Shown here: positions 44,658 through 52,987 of the stretch, in pieces
Layout of the letters: each line of letters opens with the position of its first letter
How positions within the stretch are numbered: the stretch's first letter is position 1
NCBI RefSeq assembly: GCF_007954625.1
Contig: NZ_CP042420.1
Span: 1,314,501 to 1,378,500, forward strand
DNA: 64,000 bases
Direction of reading: 5' to 3'
Source of the DNA: Leuconostoc lactis
GTDB taxonomy: Bacteria; Bacillota; Bacilli; Lactobacillales; Lactobacillaceae
The notes under the pieces: model-generated
Told to the model about the DNA's origin: nothing
Seen by the model: only the letters and a program-made list of their open reading frames with translations
Database searches by the model: none
Made by a program: the position numbers and the translations under genes

Positions 44658-44768
44658 ATGGATAACATAATGTGTATGATTAATTCAGTGGCATGTCACA
44701 ACAGTTGGGGAATTAATGGCTCAGCATCAGTAATCGATGTGGGAGAGATAAGATACGAATTTACCTGA
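44658..44768 (+). CDS. Possible 36-residue micro-gene with ribosome site and terminator
   Basis: A short frame from ATG 44658 to TGA 44768 encodes 36 residues beginning MDNIMCMINSVACHNSWG, with two Cys and no charged tail. TTAAAGG at 44645-44651 lies six bases before the ATG, and a strong terminator begins five bases after the stop. A TATAAT is about 90 bases upstream. The composition matches no peptide family I know. A non-coding RNA with the same terminator is the main alternative: GGTGTAAATT near 44585 could pair with AATTTACC near 44758-44765, closing a long RNA hairpin. Confidence 0.35.
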   Translation: MDNIMCMINSVACHNSWGINGSASVIDVGEIRYEFT

Positions 44769-44772
44769 TAAT

Positions 44773-44813
44773 AAAAAGCAGTAACTACATAAATAGTAGT
44801 TACTGCTTTTTTT
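44773..44813 (+). terminator. Bidirectional terminator with 16-pair stem
   Basis: AAAAAGCAGTAACTAC (44773-44788), loop ATAAATA, GTAGTTACTGCTTTTT (44796-44811). T runs on both strands, so it can also end the minus-strand small membrane gene. Confidence 0.92.
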
Positions 44814-44879
44814 GTCAAATAATTATCGGGTACGTGTCTGCTGTCTTTGTTGATGACTATTCTCTTTCATAATAATTTT

Positions 44880-45041
44880 CTAAGAGCGCACAATACTCAG
44901 CATCTTTGCAGAAATGTAAACCATAGTAATGGCAATTATTGCAAAAATCCAAATAGGAAGTTCACTATCGCGAATTGCAAATAAAATCCCACCCAATATC
45001 ATCAAAATGATTATTCCAATTGACGAATGTTGTTTTATCAT
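44880..45041 (-). CDS. Small two-helix membrane protein, 53 aa
   Basis: Too short for usual gene finders. The ATG at 45041 is preceded by GGAGGGG at an eight-base spacing, an excellent ribosome site. The product begins MIKQHSSIGIIILMILGGI, has a short polar turn (RDSELP, about 24-29) and a second helix (IWIFAIIAITMVYISA), so both termini lie on one side of the membrane. No family is recognised. It sits beside a plasmid-type parA remnant and is AT-rich like it, so it may be of the same foreign origin. Confidence 0.7.
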   Translation of the reverse strand: MIKQHSSIGIIILMILGGILFAIRDSELPIWIFAIIAITMVYISAKMLSIVRS

Positions 45042-45157
45042 AGAAAGACCCCTCCATTGGTAATCCGAATCTTGTTAAAACAATATAAAGCTTAATCGTA
45101 ACACCATAATACTAACACTTTATTCTTATATAATTAAAGAATGTGAATTTGTATTAA

Positions 45158-45565
45158 GTAACTATCGAAATTCCACCAACAATATCATTAATCACTGACA
45201 GTGCACTATACGCATCTGATTACAGTTTGACTGTTATGCAAACTCACGAAGCCAGTTTTGCTGGTGCTGAGGCGTTCATTCAATACATTCAAGACAAGGT
45301 TATCAATACTTACGGAGATTCAAGACTTGAGTTAATTGGTATTTTGGCCGTATTAATACAAGCTGGCGCACCAGTAGATGAAGCCATAATTGTTAATACT
45401 ACCGAGGACTTTAAAAAAAGTAATATCCTTGACCCTAAAATACCCGCAATGCAACGTATTAAAAGATATGGTATTACTGGTAAACACGACATGAGGGTAT
45501 TTACAGGTTACGAAAACGTGACTGACGAAGTTCTAAAAAGAATAGAAGATATTGAGTATGTCTAA
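45158..45565 (+). pseudogene. C-terminal remnant of a plasmid-type ParA partition ATPase
   Basis: The open frame from 45158 has no start codon with a ribosome site; the first ATG is 45236. Its translation runs IEIPPTISLITDSALYASDY then SLTVMQTHEASFAGAEAFIQ, GILAVLIQAGAPVDEAI and AMQRIKRYGITG, which reads as the second half of a ParA/Soj-like ATPase of Gram-positive plasmids (the PP after the Walker B-like strand and the DSALYASDY helix). The Walker A half is absent. It is AT-richer than its neighbours. I infer a fragment left by a plasmid or integrative element. Confidence 0.72.
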
Positions 45566-45701
45566 CCTACTAATTCAATTAAAAAGAAACAAAGCTAACC
45601 TTACACTTAAAGTGATCACTAAAGTAGCAGATTTTGAAAATGAAAAAACCTCGAAAGTTGTTTTAACTTTCGGGGTACAACACAAAACAGGGCCTTTTTA
45701 G
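45558..45701 (+). CDS. Short frame overlapping the ParA remnant, possible partition-partner fragment
   Basis: ATG 45558 overlaps the end of the ParA-like frame, the usual place of the small ParB-like partner in such plasmids. It encodes 47 residues starting MSNLLIQLKRNKANLTLKVI, basic and helix-forming at first. The second half, from about 45640, runs through the hairpin that terminates the minus-strand gene, so the natural C-terminus is probably lost. Expression is doubtful. Confidence 0.4.
   Translation: MSNLLIQLKRNKANLTLKVITKVADFENEKTSKVVLTFGVQHKTGPF
45643..45675 (-). terminator. Terminator of the DUF5808 gene (minus strand)
   Basis: On the minus strand CCCCGAAAGTT, loop, AACTTTCGAGG and six T. 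Lies just after the gene at 45718-46056. Confidence 0.8.
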
Positions 45702-45717
45702 TCATTGTAATGATTAA

Positions 45718-46056
45718 TTATTTAAGTAAGGCAACACCAAACACAACAACTAGAAAGATCACAATAACTACTGTGAGCGCCATGCCAATCGGATTACGTG
45801 GATTGATCGACCAGCCCAAGCCAATAGCTTTAGGCACAAACAAGGGCGCTTTTATACCTGTTTGTTCAGGATAAGCGAGCCAGTAGCGATAAGTGGATAG
45901 CGCAATCAACACCAACGCTAATAGGGCGACAATAATCAATACGAGTTTGTGGTCGGCAGGTTGAAAGATGACCAAACCCATGACAACCAGCAACATGAGT
46001 GCTATCAGACTCGCTAAAATAATATCTAAAATCTTTAATTTTTTCTCTGAATTCAT
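45718..46056 (-). CDS. DUF5808-type small membrane protein
   Basis: 112 aa with three hydrophobic helices (about 10-32, 38-56, 88-111). The segment LFVPKAIGLGWSINPRNPIG before the third helix matches the DUF5808 motif G-x-GW-x-x-N-x3-P as I recall it. Function unknown; proteins with this motif often occur with membrane regulators in Firmicutes. The ribosome site is modest (AATAGGTG). It is 40 bases downstream of the LysR gene on the same strand and has its own terminator. Confidence 0.65.
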   Translation of the reverse strand: MNSEKKLKILDIILASLIALMLLVVMGLVIFQPADHKLVLIIVALLALVLIALSTYRYWLAYPEQTGIKAPLFVPKAIGLGWSINPRNPIGMALTVVIVIFLVVVFGVALLK

Positions 46057-46096
46057 GATGACAACACCTATTGGTTAGAATAGCTTTATTTTAACA

Positions 46097-46918
46097 CTAT
46101 TGCGTTTCAAAGTTGGTTGTAAGGGTTTGCGTGATTGTTTCTAGTACGCTGGTTTTAAGGGCATCCAGTGGTGCGCGATAAATCAAGTTGACGGGGCGTT
46201 GGAAGCTCTCATCAAGTGGGACATAGGGGATGTGATCAGCAATTAATTTTTGCGAAATGATTGTTTTCCCAAAACCAGCCCGCAAGAGCGCTAACATAAC
46301 ATCGGTGCTTGTGATACTGAGGTAGTTGTCTGGTAACCCGTGTTGGGCAAAATAGCGATCCATATGCGCACGGGCACTGGCGCCGATTTCACGGAGCAAC
46401 CAGGTATCACCACTGCCGGCCAGCACTAATTGGTCCGTCATAAGTGGCACAACCGATAGACTCGAATCCATGACCGGTTGTTCGACAAAGGCAAAATCAA
46501 CTGTGCCTTGCGCGATTTGTTGCATCAAGTCTTGTGAATTACGCATTTCCACCGTAAGTTGAACCGGTAATTGTGTGAGTGCCGGTATCAAATGAGGGAC
46601 CAACGTTAGCGCTGAAAAGTGCGAGGCACCAATCTTAAGCGCGACTTTTTCGGTCGCATTGTCACGGTTTGAGAAGAACTTTTGTGCCTGTTGCCAATCG
46701 GTGAGTATTTTTTGTGCTTGCGGGTAAAATAAATCAGCTGCTGCGGTCCGTTGTACCTCTGATTTTTTACCACGTGTAAACAGATCGACGCCTAAGGCGG
46801 CTTCTAAATGTTTAATATGGGACGAAACACTCGGTTGACTGATGAATAATTGGTCTGCGGCTTTAGTAAAGCTCCGAACTTGATAAACCGTGATAAACGA
46901 TTGAATATATTGCAACAT
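46097..46918 (-). CDS. LysR-family transcriptional regulator
   Basis: 273 aa. N-terminal helix-turn-helix FTKAADQLFISQPSVSSHIKHLE at about 18-40, linker helix, and ligand-binding domain from about 88 (KIGASHFSALTLVPHLIPAL). This is the CysL/CcpE-like branch with a generic fold. GAGGAG lies before the ATG. It follows the FAD oxidoreductase on the same strand by 30 bases and is probably co-transcribed and may control it. Ligand unknown. Confidence 0.9.
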   Translation of the reverse strand: MLQYIQSFITVYQVRSFTKAADQLFISQPSVSSHIKHLEAALGVDLFTRGKKSEVQRTAAADLFYPQAQKILTDWQQAQKFFSNRDNATEKVALKIGASHFSALTLVPHLIPALTQLPVQLTVEMRNSQDLMQQIAQGTVDFAFVEQPVMDSSLSVVPLMTDQLVLAGSGDTWLLREIGASARAHMDRYFAQHGLPDNYLSITSTDVMLALLRAGFGKTIISQKLIADHIPYVPLDESFQRPVNLIYRAPLDALKTSVLETITQTLTTNFETQ

Positions 46919-46948
46919 GTCACGTTCTCCTCATACAAAAAGGTGCTC

Positions 46949-48289
46949 TTATGCTTGCTTTTGTGCTGCTCGCCACGCTTGTTCCCAAGCTTGAGTGGCC
47001 TGTTGGATGGCATCCCAAGGGGCAGCAATTGGCGGTGAATAAGACAAATCCAAGTCACTGACCGCACTCACAGTCATCTTGTTGAAAATTGCGCTGGACA
47101 AAACGTCTGACCGCTTTGCGACTTCTGAGCCAAATTGGCCAATCAGTTGTGCACCCAGTAATTGACCAGTATGTTGATCGCCAGTAATCTGGATGGTGAT
47201 TTTGGTAGCGCCAGGAATGTAAGCCTTATGGTCATCGACTACACTGGTGACACTCAGTGGTGTGAAACCAGCCTGTGTGGCCTCATCCGGTAACAAGCCC
47301 GTCCGCACGGCTACTTTGTCAAATGCTTTGAGGACTTGGCTACCGACAATGCCTTGAAATGGGGTTGCTAAGCCAACGGCATGCGCACCAGCAATTCGAC
47401 CCTGTTTATGGGCTGTCGTGCCTAATGGCAGATAGGTCGTGCCTAACAGGCGATGCTTGGTAATCGTCAAGTCACCCGCAGCGTACACATCTTCAAGATT
47501 GGTTTGCATGAAATCATTGACCATAACGGCACCGTTTTCAGCCAATTCGGCACCAGCATGGGCGAGGAGAGTGCTGTTAGGTTTTACGCCGGTGACGACG
47601 AGAACGAGATCAAATGCAGCTGCTTGGTCCCCAATCACGACGCCATCAGATGTTATCTCTGATACGGTATAGTCAGTCACAACGTCAACACCATTTTCAC
47701 GTAACGTGTCGTGCAGTAAGCGGCTCATGTCAGGCGACATGGTCGAAAGAATTTCAGGTCCACGCTGGTAAAGTGTCGTTTGCACCCCGCGTTTGACCAA
47801 TGCTTCGGCCATTTCAATCCCAATATAACCGGCGCCAACAATCGCAGCTGTTTTGGGTGTCGTGGTCGTCACGTGTTGATCAATGGCAAAGTAGTCGGCC
47901 ATGTCATGCAAGACAAAGGCATTGTCAACGCCTTTAATGTGACTGGTTTCTGGCAATGCGCCCGTACCAACAATCAGCTTCTCATATACAAAGTCACCGC
48001 GGTTGGTTGTCACCCGATGGGCTGCTGGATCAATCGCATTAACCGTGGTTTCTAAGTGAAAATTAACACCAGTTGCTTCTAAATCAGCCAGGGTGCGGTG
48101 GCGCAAGTGTTCCCAACTAGGGACTTCACCACTAAAAGCGTAGGGAAAACCGCAAATCGATAAGTTTGGATAGCTATCCGCTAACAGTAGGGTAACGTCG
48201 GTGTCTGGTGCTAGTTCTTTAGCACGTAAAGCCGCCGATATGCCAGCGTCACTCCCACCAATAATCAGTAATGTCGTTTGAATCGTCAT
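46949..48289 (-). CDS. FAD-dependent NAD(P)H oxidoreductase (CoA-disulfide reductase/NADH oxidase type)
   Basis: 446 aa flavoprotein. FAD motif LLIIGGSDAGISAALRA, the single active Cys in NLSICGFPYA (position of Cys42-43 in CoADR, Nox and Npx), NAD motif AAIVGAGYIGIEMAEAL and YAAGDLTITKH, with the C-terminal dimerisation domain. Such enzymes reduce O2, peroxide or CoA disulfide; which one applies cannot be told. The start at 48289 lies seven bases after AAAGGAG; the upstream ATG at 48295 is too close. No rhodanese domain. Confidence 0.87.
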   Translation of the reverse strand: MTIQTTLLIIGGSDAGISAALRAKELAPDTDVTLLLADSYPNLSICGFPYAFSGEVPSWEHLRHRTLADLEATGVNFHLETTVNAIDPAAHRVTTNRGDFVYEKLIVGTGALPETSHIKGVDNAFVLHDMADYFAIDQHVTTTTPKTAAIVGAGYIGIEMAEALVKRGVQTTLYQRGPEILSTMSPDMSRLLHDTLRENGVDVVTDYTVSEITSDGVVIGDQAAAFDLVLVVTGVKPNSTLLAHAGAELAENGAVMVNDFMQTNLEDVYAAGDLTITKHRLLGTTYLPLGTTAHKQGRIAGAHAVGLATPFQGIVGSQVLKAFDKVAVRTGLLPDEATQAGFTPLSVTSVVDDHKAYIPGATKITIQITGDQHTGQLLGAQLIGQFGSEVAKRSDVLSSAIFNKMTVSAVSDLDLSYSPPIAAPWDAIQQATQAWEQAWRAAQKQA

Positions 48290-48461
48290 TTTCATACTCC
48301 TTTAAACACACTTAGCATACCATGATTTTTAATTGTATTTGATAATTAAATCGTTGTTTTTAATCAGTAGATGATAAATATGATGGCTAGGTACGGTTGA
48401 ATTGTCTATCACAAAAATTGTATAATAAAGCAATTCAAAAATGCACAAAGGACGTACCTGC

Positions 48462-49586
48462 ATGTCAAACTTATTTTCAGTTGATACACCAACTGTTGAA
48501 CCACATTACAATCAATTTGAACCACAATCAACGCGTGCCAAAGAACTGATGGCTGATCCTGAAGTGATTAAGATCGCTGACGGTATCGATTTAACGGACA
48601 CAGTTGCTTTATATGATTTAGGGAAAGAACCAGCTGACAAAATGTCTGGGATTGCTGGTCAGTTGCTGGATAAACTGACGGTTGCTGATACGATTGGGTC
48701 GACGAAAGTTTTAGACGCGTTGGTCAAATTAACCAAGCAAATTGAGTTTAAAGAATTGAAACTAGACCAAGAGCGTGGGCTAAAGGCTTTGTTCCGTCGC
48801 GCTGAAGCCACGCTTAAAGCACGTGTTGCCAAATACCAATCAATTGGTAGCGAGGTCAATGCGTTATTTGTGGCGCTGAAGTCCTATGAAAACACGATTC
48901 AAAAGCGTGTTGATGATATGGATCAACTCGCTAGTGCCAATGCGGCCTATGCTAAGAATTTGGATCAGTATATTGCCTTGATTTACATTTTGCGTAACCG
49001 TCAAGCTATGACAGTGCAAAACACGTTATTAGCGGCACAAGCTGGGGATGAAGCAGCACAAATTGCTTTGCCAAAACTGCAACAAGTCGCCGAGGTGTTG
49101 GATAAACGCGCGTTTGATTTGGAGCAAGCGAAAGCAATGGCCACGATTACAGCGCCACAAATCAAACAAACGCAAGATAATAATCTGAATTTAATTCAGC
49201 AGTATCATGCAGCCTTTATTAATACAATTCCGGCTTTGCAGACTGGCTTGGTACAAGCCGTGACGGCATTGCAGGGGAATTATGCGCAACAAGGCTTGAA
49301 TGCACAAAAGCAAGCGACCGCCGATTTGATGAAGAAAAACGCAGAACGTTTGGCTGTCAATAATAAATTCATTTTGGAATCAAGTGGGCAACCAACAGTT
49401 TCTGTTGAAGACATGCAAAGCATTGTCACAACAATCCTCAATGCCGTTCAAGAGACGAAAACGATTGAACAAGAGAATGCTAAAAAACGTGAAGCGTCAC
49501 GTGAACAAATGGCCAAAATGATGACTGATTTTAAAGCAGCCGTTAATGATGTGAAGGTAACAGATAATGGGCAAGAAAACAGTTAA
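48462..49586 (+). CDS. TelA-family toxic-anion resistance protein
   Basis: 374 aa soluble, strongly helical protein of the TelA family (tellurite-resistance/toxic anion). Conserved stretch LEQAKAMATITAPQIKQTQD and QQYHAAFINTIPALQTGLVQ are typical; coiled-coil regions about 85-180 and 260-340. Role in tellurite, antimicrobial peptide or envelope stress is reported for relatives but the mechanism is unknown. AAAGGA precedes ATG 48462; an in-frame start at 48441 is upstream of it. It overlaps the next gene by 20 bases. Confidence 0.87.
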   Translation: MSNLFSVDTPTVEPHYNQFEPQSTRAKELMADPEVIKIADGIDLTDTVALYDLGKEPADKMSGIAGQLLDKLTVADTIGSTKVLDALVKLTKQIEFKELKLDQERGLKALFRRAEATLKARVAKYQSIGSEVNALFVALKSYENTIQKRVDDMDQLASANAAYAKNLDQYIALIYILRNRQAMTVQNTLLAAQAGDEAAQIALPKLQQVAEVLDKRAFDLEQAKAMATITAPQIKQTQDNNLNLIQQYHAAFINTIPALQTGLVQAVTALQGNYAQQGLNAQKQATADLMKKNAERLAVNNKFILESSGQPTVSVEDMQSIVTTILNAVQETKTIEQENAKKREASREQMAKMMTDFKAAVNDVKVTDNGQENS

Positions 49587-50427
49587 AACATTGGCACGGC
49601 AGGCACAAGATGAGTTGCTTGAAGCCTCAAATAATAGTGCATTGCTACAAGGCGATTTTGCTACAAAAGCTTATCAGATGGATGTTGTGCGGATTGAAAC
49701 GACCTTGGCTGAACTCAATATTTTACTCGAGATGCCGGCGATGATTCGGACGGGATTTGAACAAGATGATACGCAGGAAACCATCACGATCCCGACAGTT
49801 TTTGCTAAAGTTGACGGCTTGCCAACGAATGAAAAGCCATATTGGCAACACCTCGACAGCATTCGCGATACTACAGGTTTGCAGGCGTTGGTAACACGAC
49901 ACATGACCGCAAGTGATTGGCGCATTTCATTAGCAGACTTTGATGCCATTATGGCCAACTTGACGCCACAAACGGTGCAACAATCTGATGCTTGGGCGTA
50001 TCAGGTATTAAACAAACTACTGCAAGATAAAATTGCTGAAGCCATTGTGGCATTACTCAATGACTGGCCAATTAGTGTCCCGCAGACGACTGAAAATCAG
50101 CAAACTGTTTTATCGGTTTTGTTAGACCTACCAAAAGAGTTATTAGAAATGAGTCTTGAAGTGGATTACCCAAAGGAAGTGCCATTACTAGCTGTGGTAC
50201 ATCAAGAGTCCATGGGTGAAATCACATTTGAAGATGTCGTTGCTTATAATATGTTTCATCAACTGGGCTGGGATATTGTGATTTATTCGCCACATGCTTT
50301 TGCATCATTAGAAAATTACATGACATCCGATAGTTATGACCATTTTAGCTATGATAAAGTCCGGGCAACAGCATCAGCGACTGGCGATCCGAAAAAATCC
50401 TTCCTGCAAAAATTGTTTGGTAATTAG
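49567..50427 (+). CDS. Unrecognised soluble protein linked to TelA
   Basis: 286 aa acidic protein without membrane segments. The C-terminal third has VVHQESMGEITFEDVVAYNM then FHQLGWDIVIYSPHAFASLE, possibly related to YceG-like partners of TelA, but I cannot confirm this. The N-terminal 130 residues are helix-rich. Its start lies inside the end of telA (overlap 20 bases) and the next gene begins nine bases after its stop, so the three form one operon. A partner role with TelA is inferred from context. Confidence 0.75.
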   Translation: MGKKTVKTLARQAQDELLEASNNSALLQGDFATKAYQMDVVRIETTLAELNILLEMPAMIRTGFEQDDTQETITIPTVFAKVDGLPTNEKPYWQHLDSIRDTTGLQALVTRHMTASDWRISLADFDAIMANLTPQTVQQSDAWAYQVLNKLLQDKIAEAIVALLNDWPISVPQTTENQQTVLSVLLDLPKELLEMSLEVDYPKEVPLLAVVHQESMGEITFEDVVAYNMFHQLGWDIVIYSPHAFASLENYMTSDSYDHFSYDKVRATASATGDPKKSFLQKLFGN

Positions 50428-50436
50428 GAGAAAAAA

Positions 50437-50994
50437 TTGAAACGTATCACACATCACATGGCCAAGTTATGGCTAGTATTATTGATTGCACCATTATTTG
50501 CGATTGCCCCAGATAACGCGGCAGCACGTAGTTTTAGCGGTAGTGGGCGTGCAACCGGTGGTAGCCGTACAACAACACGCTCCAATCCAGGGTCGACGTT
50601 TAGAAGCTATCAACGACCACAAACGCAAACACCAAATGCTAATACCTATAACAATAAATACCGTATCAACCGTAATACCAATTCAAACACACGTTATCAA
50701 TCTTATCGGACACAATCACGACAAAATGGTGTGATGTCTGACTTTGGGCGTAGTTTAACGCGCGGCATTGGTTGGGGTGCTGGCTGGGCAATTGGAAACC
50801 ATATGGGAAATTCTTTATGGCATACCATGTTTGGCTTTGGTAGCAACACTTATTATGATCAAAATGGGCAAATGCAGACGCAATCAGGCGGCTATGCCGG
50901 CTGGGTAGTTTTGATTCTAGTCATTGTGATTGTTATTTTGATTGTTAAGTTACTGCGACGGCCAAATTATTACTATCGCCGCCACGAATATTAA
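50437..50994 (+). CDS. Secreted/membrane-anchored glycine-zipper protein with TTG start
   Basis: 185 aa. A signal-like N-terminus (WLVLLIAPLFAIAPDNAAA, about 12-30), a low-complexity region rich in S, T, N, R and G (about 31-95), a glycine-zipper stretch GIGWGAGWAIGNHMGNSLW (about 109-127) and a C-terminal transmembrane helix (VVLILVIVIVILIVKLL) ending in a basic, Tyr-rich tail. The start is TTG 50437, six bases after TAGGAG; the first ATG (50458) has no ribosome site. Third gene of the TelA operon. Family not recognised. Confidence 0.72.
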   Translation: MKRITHHMAKLWLVLLIAPLFAIAPDNAAARSFSGSGRATGGSRTTTRSNPGSTFRSYQRPQTQTPNANTYNNKYRINRNTNSNTRYQSYRTQSRQNGVMSDFGRSLTRGIGWGAGWAIGNHMGNSLWHTMFGFGSNTYYDQNGQMQTQSGGYAGWVVLILVIVIVILIVKLLRRPNYYYRRHEY

Positions 50995-50996
50995 GC

Positions 50997-51030
50997 AAAA
51001 AAAGCAACGATTACAATCGTTGCTTTTTTT
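50997..51030 (+). terminator. Terminator of the TelA operon
   Basis: AAAAAAAGCAACGATT (50997-51012), two-base loop AC, AATCGTTGCTTTTTTT. A near-perfect sixteen-pair hairpin that works on both strands. Confidence 0.92.
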
Positions 51031-51041
51031 ATGCTGTCCTA

Positions 51042-51491
51042 TCATGTTGTGGGGTACACGACGTGAAAGGTTTCTAGGAGCATATTAGCATTTTGTTCAT
51101 CAAATACGCGACCTTCAGATTGGTACTCTTCAACAAAAAATGCATGATGAACGTTACGCCAATAGGCTAAACTACGATCACCTTCGCCTTCAAGATAGGC
51201 ATGTTTGGCATCAACATCAAGGTATTTTGTGGCTACGACACAATCATTTTTGATCACGCAAACCGCCTGATTTTGGCTATCTAAGACCACATCATAGGCA
51301 CCTGTTTGTGGTAACGGGTCATCGTCTTGATATAAATCAAGCGCACTGGTAGTGGCCGTTTTGACACCACTTAGAACAAGGTCAGCTAACTCATCGGAAT
51401 CAACGCCAAATTGGAACGCTGATTGCAGCGTGGCGTTTTCGGGGATTGCGTTAGCTTTTTTAGCTTTTTCGAATAATGCTTCTGGGGTCAT
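51042..51491 (-). CDS. ASCH-domain protein
   Basis: 149 aa PUA-like ASCH domain: FGVDSDELADLVLSGVKTAT carries the G-x-K-x-x-T/S motif thought to bind RNA, followed by VVLDSQNQAVCVIKNDCV and a C-terminal EEYQSEGRVFDEQ. Members bind nucleic acid or act as coactivators or amidohydrolases. The start at 51491 is set by GGAG eight bases upstream; a longer frame to 51566 overlaps the DUF2785 gene. It is the second gene of a minus-strand pair. Confidence 0.83.
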   Translation of the reverse strand: MTPEALFEKAKKANAIPENATLQSAFQFGVDSDELADLVLSGVKTATTSALDLYQDDDPLPQTGAYDVVLDSQNQAVCVIKNDCVVATKYLDVDAKHAYLEGEGDRSLAYWRNVHHAFFVEEYQSEGRVFDEQNANMLLETFHVVYPTT

Positions 51492-51543
51492 TGGGGTTCT
51501 CCGTATTCTTAAATTTGACAATAGGTAAATGGTCTCTGTAGTA

Positions 51544-52353
51544 TCATGACATCCCCATCTCGGCAAAATACTGTGTAATCATTGGTTTGATAGCCACTTG
51601 GAATGTCGTGTCGTTAAAATACAATGTCATTAAGATTCGCTTCCAAGCAGATAGGCGATAGTATGCCGCGTTATTAGCATCTAATTCATGATACTGTGAC
51701 CACAACTCATCATTTAATTGCTTTATAAAGTTTAACGTATGGTGATGATCAGTTTTACGATTTGATGAAACAGCTAAAATAACCCTTGCTAACCTTTCTT
51801 CTTCGTCGTCTAAAAAGGGACTAGTTTGCTTATATAGCACATTTTTAATAGCATCTAATGCTTGTTTTAGTTGAATTGAACTAAATGATGGGTGTGTTGC
51901 TGCTTCGGTAAGTAAATCACTACCATGTGCAATGCCATGCGCCCAACCGTGTTCCTGAGTAAATCCGCGCCAATCATCTTCAGTATTTAAGTATGTTATT
52001 GACCAGGCTAACCATGTTTGTCTTTCAAAGTCAGATAAAAAGGCATTTTCGTTATCTACGTGTAGCATAAGGCTACCGAGTAGGGCTGTAAAAGTTCTGG
52101 TGTAGATGTCATCTTTGTTTTGCCCTGTAATCCCAAAGAACAGCAATTGCTTTGTAGTGACATCATCAGCAATGCGTCGCATTTGTTCGTTGGTGAAGCA
52201 ATGATCTAAAAAACTATGACAGAATGAGTTAAACACTAATTGGTCTCTTATATCACTATCAAGATCACCGATATGTGTTACTAACCATGCACATTGCTGA
52301 TCAGAATATGTCGCGTTTGTTTGGTTTAACAATGACGTGAGTATAGCTTTCAT
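51544..52353 (-). CDS. DUF2785 family protein
   Basis: 269 aa soluble helical protein. TQEHGWAHGIAHGSDLLTEAA is the hallmark of DUF2785, with its H and D residues suggesting a metal or nucleotide site. Function unknown. AAAGGACAG lies before the ATG at 52353. Placed directly upstream of the ASCH gene on the same strand (52-base gap). Confidence 0.83.
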   Translation of the reverse strand: MKAILTSLLNQTNATYSDQQCAWLVTHIGDLDSDIRDQLVFNSFCHSFLDHCFTNEQMRRIADDVTTKQLLFFGITGQNKDDIYTRTFTALLGSLMLHVDNENAFLSDFERQTWLAWSITYLNTEDDWRGFTQEHGWAHGIAHGSDLLTEAATHPSFSSIQLKQALDAIKNVLYKQTSPFLDDEEERLARVILAVSSNRKTDHHHTLNFIKQLNDELWSQYHELDANNAAYYRLSAWKRILMTLYFNDTTFQVAIKPMITQYFAEMGMS

Positions 52354-52528
52354 ATGATGCCTGTCCTTTATTCTTGTGCGCTACGGTTATCGATAACACG
52401 ATATTTTTTAAGATGATACTTTTCTGTGGTTTCTAATTTAAAAATTATTTTACGGGAATGCAGGTTGATAATCAAGTTGGCATTAGAGCGTGTACTATAC
52501 TGGTTTCCAATGATAAGATTTCTCATTA

Positions 52529-52537
52529 TGGTATAAT
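52529..52537 (+). promoter_or_regulatory. Extended -10 promoter of the immunity gene
   Basis: TGG-TATAAT with the hexamer at 52532-52537; no clear -35. GGGGGT at 52552-52557 is the ribosome site. Confidence 0.6.
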
Positions 52538-52561
52538 GATTTAGTAGATTACGGGGGTAAC

Positions 52562-52870
52562 ATGCGTCAAAAAGATTTTACAACAGAGGAATCAGCAGAT
52601 TTGTTAGCGCAAATAACAGACCTGATTTTAGATAGTAGTATTCGTGAAGATGAACGGCAAATTTTACTAGTTGCTAAAGCGAGACTAGAAAAGCACCAGT
52701 ATCTACCTAAAATTGTTGCTGATTTAAAAAATAGTTTAACACCATTAGCTGTGAAAAATAGCTTGTCTCAGAAGGTGGCACCGTTCTATCTTCAAATAAC
52801 AAATTTCAAATATGCCGATAAATACATGGGGCTTGGATTTGGTTTCGGCATGAACTTTGGTGGTCATTGA
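52562..52870 (+). CDS. Orphan bacteriocin-immunity protein (EntA_Immun-like)
   Basis: 102 aa cytoplasmic helical protein. The stretch from LLAQITDLILDSSIREDERQ through LEKHQYLPKIVADLKNSLTP and LAVKNSLSQKVAPFYLQI follows the four-helix pattern of class IIa bacteriocin-immunity proteins of the EntA/PedB type. Such proteins lock the mannose-PTS receptor and protect against pediocin-like peptides. No bacteriocin precursor, GG-leader or transporter is nearby, so this is an orphan immunity gene. The C-terminus ends in a Gly/Phe-rich stretch (MGLGFGFGMNFGGH). Confidence 0.72.
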   Translation: MRQKDFTTEESADLLAQITDLILDSSIREDERQILLVAKARLEKHQYLPKIVADLKNSLTPLAVKNSLSQKVAPFYLQITNFKYADKYMGLGFGFGMNFGGH

Positions 52871-52987
52871 GCTGGGGTTAGGATTAGTTCGATAGATTTG
52901 TGCTTTTGATGATTACCATCTACAATTTAGATACTAGCTTTGTTGATATGAAATTGTAGATTGACTAAATGTAGTAAGGACATTGAG

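Noticed and set aside
45643..45675. Hairpin as a plus-strand terminator of the ParA remnant
   Set aside because: The T run is only on the minus strand, so it belongs to the DUF5808 gene.
52370..52560. Search for a bacteriocin precursor next to the immunity-like gene
   Set aside because: No frame with a double-glycine leader or YGNGV motif was found in either flank.
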